DNA of 8,726 nucleotides, taken from assembly GCA_011524425.1 (NCBI GenBank), contig WTKI01000134.1, positions 1 through 8,726 of the forward strand. Direction: 5' to 3'. The notes beneath the pieces were generated by a model that did no database searches, was not told the origin of the DNA, and worked only from the letters and a program-made list of their open reading frames with translations. This DNA is from Altererythrobacter sp. GTDB taxonomy: Bacteria; Pseudomonadota; Alphaproteobacteria; Sphingomonadales; Sphingomonadaceae. Below, in pieces: positions 5,697 to 8,726 of the stretch. The position numbers and the translations under genes are program-made. Every line of letters starts with the position of its first letter. Position 1 is the stretch's first letter.

Positions 5697-5944
5697 GCTT
5701 GATGTCCTTCTCGAAGAGCAGAGCGCGCCGCGATAAGCTCTTCCGGCGTTACCGCAAGCGCTTCTGCACATTTTAGAAGATCCGGTTCATGATCGGCTAG
5801 GAAATCAAGCACTGCACGCATTACTCCAGGCTCGTCCAGACCGCCGCGCAAGCCCTCGGGATCAAGACCAGTCAAGGAAAGAAGCCGTTCTGCGCGCGGC
5901 TGATCGCTGCAAATCCAGCCGAGCGCAGCCAAAGCGAGCGCCAT
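5693..5944 (-). CDS. DUF3572 family protein (first gene of the five-gene operon)
   Basis: This small, mostly helical protein (83 aa from the ATG at 5944) matches the alphaproteobacterial DUF3572 family: ALALAALGWICSD, then the signature LLSLTGLDPEGLRG, then VLDFLADHEPDLLKCAEAL and a C-terminal helix starting TPEEL. No function is established. Its start is uncertain. The reading frame stays open upstream of the ATG to a TAA at 6026-6028, with no ATG, GTG, CTG or TTG between, and the ATG at 5944 has no good ribosome-binding site. An ATT at 6002-6004 has AAGG eight bases before it and would give a 103-aa protein with a polar N-terminus; as I recall, family members usually carry a short N-terminal tail before the ALALAALGW helix. 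The stop overlaps the HAD start by ATGA. The gene is divergent from divK. Confidence 0.82.
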   Translation of the reverse strand: MALALAALGWICSDQPRAERLLSLTGLDPEGLRGGLDEPGVMRAVLDFLADHEPDLLKCAEALAVTPEELIAARSALREGHQA

Positions 5945-6003
5945 AGCGCTCTGCTCGCTTTGCGCTCTGCTGTCCGAATTATCGCCAGAATGATGTGATT
6001 GAA

Positions 6004-6032
6004 TTGTCGCCGCCTTCGCCTGTGTTTATAGA
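6004..6032 (+). promoter_or_regulatory. Likely sigma70-type promoter of divK
   Basis: TTGTCG (6004-6009), a 17-nt spacer and TATAGA (6027-6032) form a plausible -35/-10 pair. Transcription would start near 6039, about 22 nt before the GTG start. The -35 box overlaps the possible ATT start of the divergent DUF3572 gene. Confidence 0.45.
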
Positions 6033-6060
6033 AGTTCACTAACAAGGGGAATTCCAGCCA

Positions 6061-6426
6061 GTGTCAAAGAGAATATTGGTCGTCGAAGACAACGATTTAA
6101 ACCGGAAATTGTTCTGCGATGTTCTGAAAGCAAATGGTTTTGACGCTCAGCCTTGCGCAGACGGCGGCGCTGCTCTGGACACTGCGCGAGAAATTTCTCC
6201 CGACCTTATCATCATGGACATTCAATTGGCAGGTGTCTCCGGACTTGACCTAATTGAGCAAGCCAAGGTCGACACGTCCTTGGCAGAAGTCCCCGTTCTG
6301 GCGGTAACGGCTTACGCGGGAAAAGGGGATGAAGAACGTATCAGAGATGCAGGTGCGGCAGGATATCTCGCTAAGCCAATCTCTATCATGCCCTTCATGA
6401 ATGCTGTAAAAGAGCTGATCGAATAG
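6061..6426 (+). CDS. divK: Single-domain response regulator, DivK-like
   Basis: The 121-aa product is one complete receiver domain with no output domain. The receiver residues are all present: acidic pocket E9-D10, phospho-acceptor D53 in MDIQL, T83 in AVTAYA, and K105 in LAKPIS. The sequence VVEDNDLNRKLF, the GKGDEERIRDAG segment and AKPISIMPF closely match Caulobacter DivK, the essential cell-cycle regulator that signals through DivJ/PleC and DivL to lower CtrA activity. The start is GTG at 6061, preceded by AAGGGGA; no earlier start with the receiver fold is available. Unlike Caulobacter, where divK is followed by pleD, the next genes here are the sphingolipid pair, 118 nt downstream. The receiver assignment is certain; the DivK identity is strong by sequence but not proven. 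Confidence 0.87.
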   Translation: MSKRILVVEDNDLNRKLFCDVLKANGFDAQPCADGGAALDTAREISPDLIIMDIQLAGVSGLDLIEQAKVDTSLAEVPVLAVTAYAGKGDEERIRDAGAAGYLAKPISIMPFMNAVKELIE

Positions 6427-6429
6427 CCC

Positions 6430-6443
6430 GAACGTTCGCGTTC
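6430..6443 (+). other. Small UUCG-tetraloop hairpin after divK
   Basis: GAACG-TTCG-CGTTC forms a 5-bp stem closed by a TTCG tetraloop, the especially stable UUCG type in RNA, three bases after the divK stop. No T-tract follows. It may stabilise the 3' end or contribute to termination; the function is inference. Confidence 0.35.
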
Positions 6444-6456
6444 ATAAGGCCTACAA

Positions 6457-6480
6457 AGCTTGACAAGCTGCCTCCGCAGC
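6457..6480 (+). repeat. Overlapping inverted repeats between divK and the ACP gene
   Basis: AGCTTG-a-CAAGCT (6457-6469) is a perfect 6-bp dyad with a one-base centre, better suited to a protein-binding site than a hairpin. It overlaps GCTGC-CTCC-GCAGC (6467-6480), a perfect 5-bp hairpin. A TTGACA hexamer at 6460-6465 inside the first dyad could be a -35 box for acp-spt, but the sequence 17-18 nt downstream is a poor -10. Confidence 0.35.
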
Positions 6481-6544
6481 CGCTTTGCAGCCGTAACTGC
6501 GTGGCATGGCCCGCTGATAAGACACTGAGAAAGGTTTGAACCTG

Positions 6545-6787
6545 ATGGATCGCGCCGCTTTAGACGCTACAATACGCTCTCTGATCGAGCCCTTTAACAA
6601 GAAGGGTGTCGAGATCACCGACGAAACGACTTTCGCTAATGATCTGGAATTTGATAGCCTGACGGTGATGGATTTCGTTGCGGCAATCGAAGACGAATTC
6701 GACATAATTATCAGCATGAACCAGCAGGCTGAAATTGAGAATTTCGGGCAGCTCATTGATGCTGTCGGCAAGCTGCAAGGCAGCTGA
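6545..6787 (+). CDS. Acyl carrier protein, probably dedicated to sphingolipid synthesis
   Basis: The 80-aa acidic protein is an acyl carrier protein: L34-E-F-D37-S38-L39 is the DSL phosphopantetheine-attachment motif, with S38 as the modified serine, followed by the helix-II pattern TVMDFVAAIEDEFDI. It carries fatty acyl chains as thioesters. Its place directly before the serine palmitoyltransferase, with only 12 nt between, suggests that it supplies the acyl group for that enzyme. Related alphaproteobacterial sphingolipid loci have the same pair. I chose the ATG at 6545 because GAGAAAGG lies ten bases upstream; a TTG at 6536 would be only one base from that ribosome-binding site. The main fatty-acid ACP is normally next to fabF/fabD, which are absent here, supporting a specialised role. 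Confidence 0.88.
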   Translation: MDRAALDATIRSLIEPFNKKGVEITDETTFANDLEFDSLTVMDFVAAIEDEFDIIISMNQQAEIENFGQLIDAVGKLQGS

Positions 6788-6799
6788 GGAACACAATTT

Positions 6800-8026
6800 A
6801 TGACTGACCAAGCGCTGGCCTCGAACACAGGCGATCTCTTTTCCAAGTTCGATGATCTAATCCAGATGCGTGAAGGCCTCTTAGCGAGCGGCGTGGAAGA
6901 CCCGTTCAATCTGGTGATGGAAAAAGTGCTCTCGCCGACCCGCGCGATCTGCAATGGGCGCGATACAATCCTGCTTGGCACTTACAATTATATGGGGATG
7001 ACCTTTGATCCCGACGTGATCGATGCTGGCAAGCAGGCATTGGAAGATTTCGGCTCAGGCACCACTGGCAGCCGCGTTCTTAATGGCACCTATCAAGGTC
7101 ACAAGGAATGTGAGGACGCGCTCAAAGAATTCTACGCCATGGATCACGCCATGGTGTTCTCAACCGGATACCAGGCCAATCTCGGTATCATTTCCACGAT
7201 CGCCGGCAAAGGCGACTATATCGTTCTGGACATCGACAGCCACGCATCGATCTATGATGGCTGCGCGATGGGCCGGGCAGAGATCGTCCCGTTCAAGCAT
7301 AATGACATCGAAGCCATGGAAAAGCGTTTGCGCCGTATTCCGGAAGAGGCCGGAAAGCTGGTTGTGCTTGAAGGCGTTTATTCGATGTTGGGCGATGTCG
7401 CCCCACTGAAAGAAATGATCGCAGTCGCGAAAAAGTATGGCGCGATGGTGCTGGTCGATGAAGCGCACTCCATGGGCTTTATCGGCGAGAACGGACGCGG
7501 CGTTGTGGAAGCGCAAGGCGTGATTGATGACGTTGATTTCATCATCGGGACCTTTTCCAAGAGCGTCGGAACTGTAGGCGGCTTTTGCGTCTCCAATCAC
7601 CCCAAGTTCGAAATAATGCGCTTGGTATGCAGGCCCTATGTCTTCACTGCTAGCTTGCCGCCAAGCGTGGTAGCCACAGCGGCCACTTCAATCCGCAAGC
7701 TGATGCATGGCTCTAACAAGCGAGCCCACCTGTGGGAGAATTCCAAGCGTTTGCATTCAGGCTTGACCGAATTGGGATTTCAGCTCGGTACCGACGAGCC
7801 GCAAAGCGCAATTGTTGCAGTCATCATGCCTGACCTGGAGCAAGGCGCAGCCATGTGGGAAGCGCTCTTGAAAGAAGGCCTTTATGTGAACCTTGCAAGA
7901 CCGCCGGCGACTCCTGCCAATATGACACTACTGCGCTGCTCGCTTTGCGCAGAGCATAGTTCTGAAGAGGTTGAGACAATCCTTGGCATGTTCGAACGCG
8001 CTGGTAAGGCAATCGGAATTATCTGA
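6800..8026 (+). CDS. spt: Serine palmitoyltransferase (PLP-dependent alpha-oxoamine synthase)
   Basis: The 408-aa soluble enzyme condenses L-serine with a fatty acyl thioester, releasing CO2 to make 3-ketosphinganine, the first step of sphingolipid synthesis. It matches the Sphingomonas enzyme over its full length. Visible landmarks are TYNYMGM, FGSGTTGSR, H148 in DSHASIYDG (PLP-ring stacking), D220 and H223 in VDEAHSMG, the PLP-lysine K254 in TFSKSVGTVGG, and the RPPATP loop with R367 plus R379 in LLRCS, all bearing the constant offset of 11 to the well-studied Sphingomonas paucimobilis enzyme. KBL, BioF and ALAS are relatives, but these motifs and the ACP partner single out serine palmitoyltransferase. 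The ATG has GAGGA nine bases upstream, overlapping the ACP stop. Later steps (ketosphinganine reduction, ceramide synthesis) are not encoded in this window. Confidence 0.95.
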   Translation: MTDQALASNTGDLFSKFDDLIQMREGLLASGVEDPFNLVMEKVLSPTRAICNGRDTILLGTYNYMGMTFDPDVIDAGKQALEDFGSGTTGSRVLNGTYQGHKECEDALKEFYAMDHAMVFSTGYQANLGIISTIAGKGDYIVLDIDSHASIYDGCAMGRAEIVPFKHNDIEAMEKRLRRIPEEAGKLVVLEGVYSMLGDVAPLKEMIAVAKKYGAMVLVDEAHSMGFIGENGRGVVEAQGVIDDVDFIIGTFSKSVGTVGGFCVSNHPKFEIMRLVCRPYVFTASLPPSVVATAATSIRKLMHGSNKRAHLWENSKRLHSGLTELGFQLGTDEPQSAIVAVIMPDLEQGAAMWEALLKEGLYVNLARPPATPANMTLLRCSLCAEHSSEEVETILGMFERAGKAIGII

Positions 8027-8071
8027 TCATCAGTGCGGCGAGGCCTTGCCTTCCGGAAAATGTTTTGAAGA

Positions 8072-8722
8072 TTAAGCGGCTTCTATAGTCGTGACTGAAT
8101 CGCACTTATGGGCCTCGCCTTCGTCGCTGCCGCCACCCAATTGTGTGATGGCAACGAAGCCTGCCACAACAAGCACTACGAATATCGTCGTCACTGTTCC
8201 CAGATACTGGTCGATCACGCGTTTTATCGGCGCGCCGAAAACCTGGAATAGAATACCGACGACCATGAAGATGAGCGCACGCCCTGCCAATGCGGCGAGG
8301 GTGAAAGTGACGATATTCATCTCTATGAATCCGGCAGTGATTGTCATTAGCTTAAACGGGATTGGCGTCCCGGCCGCCAGAAATACTGCCGCAGCGCCCT
8401 GGTCTCGAATGTAACAAGCAGCGACGGGGAAACTTTCCGTCAGACCAAGCACACCCAGCATCCATGCACCGACAGCTTCGTAAAGGAAATAACCGATCGC
8501 ATAACCGAACAGACCACCAAGCACTGAAGCAGCAGTCGCGATTGCAGCAAATCGAATGGCCTTTTTCGGTTCTGCCAAACACATCAGCCCTAAAAGCGGG
8601 TGAGGCGGAATCGGAAAGAAGCTCGATTCTATGAAGCAGAAAAATGCCAACCACCACTGTGCATGCGGGTGGGCAGCTTTATCCATTGTCCAGTCGTACA
8701 GACCGCGGATCAATCGCATCAT
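8072..8722 (-). CDS. YqaA/DedA-type (VTT domain) inner-membrane protein
   Basis: The 216-aa product is a polytopic membrane protein of the YqaA/DedA group. The N-terminal WTMDKAAHPHAQWWLAFFCFIESSFFPIPP block, with E32 and the P37-I-P39-P40 motif in a re-entrant region, is diagnostic. There are further hydrophobic segments at about 55-80 and 108-132 (with GTPIPFK at 118-124), then 138-162 and 176-194, and a short soluble tail. The usual G-R-x-x-R-[FY] motif appears here as G147-R148-A-L-I-F, so the second arginine is replaced. DedA proteins are linked to envelope integrity, proton-motive force and lipid-carrier transport; the role of YqaA is not established. Two adjacent ATGs (8722 and 8719) can start it; the upstream base context is cut by the window edge, so the ribosome-binding site cannot be judged. 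It is convergent with spt across 45 nt, where I see no clear terminator. Confidence 0.87.
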   Translation of the reverse strand: MMRLIRGLYDWTMDKAAHPHAQWWLAFFCFIESSFFPIPPHPLLGLMCLAEPKKAIRFAAIATAASVLGGLFGYAIGYFLYEAVGAWMLGVLGLTESFPVAACYIRDQGAAAVFLAAGTPIPFKLMTITAGFIEMNIVTFTLAALAGRALIFMVVGILFQVFGAPIKRVIDQYLGTVTTIFVVLVVAGFVAITQLGGGSDEGEAHKCDSVTTIEAA

Positions 8723-8726
8723 GAAA

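Noticed and set aside
5697..5771. Longer N-terminus for the HAD hydrolase
   Set aside because: The extra 25 residues overlap the DUF3572 coding sequence; the ATGA overlap at 5693-5696 and the position of motif I support the internal start.
6451..6981. 176-codon open frame on the minus strand
   Set aside because: It is antisense to the ACP and the start of serine palmitoyltransferase; its Ser/Arg-rich translation is typical of a codon shadow.
7160..7600. 146-codon open frame on the minus strand
   Set aside because: It is fully antisense to the catalytic core of serine palmitoyltransferase, with no family resemblance.
7936..7950. 15-base identity with 5951-5965 (CTGCTCGCTTTGCGC)
   Set aside because: One copy codes for conserved residues of serine palmitoyltransferase (RCSLC region) and the other lies by the DUF3572 start; with no flanking similarity it is most likely coincidence from shared codon bias.
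8027..8071. Possible terminator between spt and the YqaA gene
   Set aside because: GGCGAGGCCTTGCC is a near-palindrome without room for a loop, and TTCCGGAA is a short palindrome; neither gives a convincing hairpin with a T-tract.
1..8726. Mobile element, CRISPR, tRNA/rRNA or toxin-antitoxin signals
   Set aside because: No transposase or integrase, no regularly spaced repeat array, no cloverleaf-like tRNA sequence, and no small paired ORFs with such features were seen on either strand.

Overview
The window looks like chromosomal DNA from an alphaproteobacterium, most probably a sphingomonad (Sphingomonadales, Erythrobacteraceae-like). The best evidence is a serine palmitoyltransferase that is near-identical in motifs to the Sphingomonas enzyme and sits directly behind its own small acyl carrier protein. 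A DivK-type single-domain response regulator, a one-cysteine alphaproteobacterial DksA and a DUF3572 gene agree with this. I see no phage, transposon, CRISPR, tRNA or rRNA signal; it reads as ordinary, densely packed core genome.

Layout, left to right. (1) Bases 1-2018, minus strand: the N-terminal 324 codons of a lipoprotein peptide/solute-binding protein (ABC transporter, SBP_bac_5 type) running off the left edge; a 95-aa stand-alone PilZ protein; and dksA, which ends in a hairpin directly after its stop codon. (2) Bases 2019-2327: a 309-base divergent control region holding the likely dksA promoter, a 13-bp imperfect inverted repeat and a 16-bp tandem repeat. It is followed by a small Sel1-repeat gene on the plus strand, which ends at a hairpin shared with the convergent operon. 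(3) Bases 2699-5944, minus strand: a tight five-gene operon in transcription order DUF3572 - HAD hydrolase - RidA - glycerophosphodiester phosphodiesterase - FemAB/GNAT-like N-acyltransferase (DUF482). Three of its four junctions are ATGA stop/start overlaps and the fourth is a 6-base gap before a TTG start, so the products are probably made together. (4) Bases 6061-8026, plus strand: divK, then the acp-spt pair that catalyses and feeds the first step of sphingolipid synthesis. (5) Bases 8072-8722, minus strand: a YqaA/DedA-type inner-membrane protein convergent with spt.

How the genes fit together: the acp-spt pair is a clear functional unit (acyl supply plus serine/acyl condensation to 3-ketosphinganine). 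DivK, DksA and PilZ are cell-cycle, stringent-response and c-di-GMP regulators respectively, each transcribed separately or with small partners. The five-gene minus-strand operon is the least explained unit: it combines a phospholipid-degradation enzyme, a metabolite-damage enzyme, a phosphatase-like HAD, an acyltransferase of unknown substrate and a DUF. No clearly new defence or mobile system is visible. The points most worth checking are the operon's shared function, a possible ATT start for DUF3572, the repeats upstream of the Sel1 gene, a CtrA-like site upstream of the PilZ gene and the hairpins in the 5' leaders.
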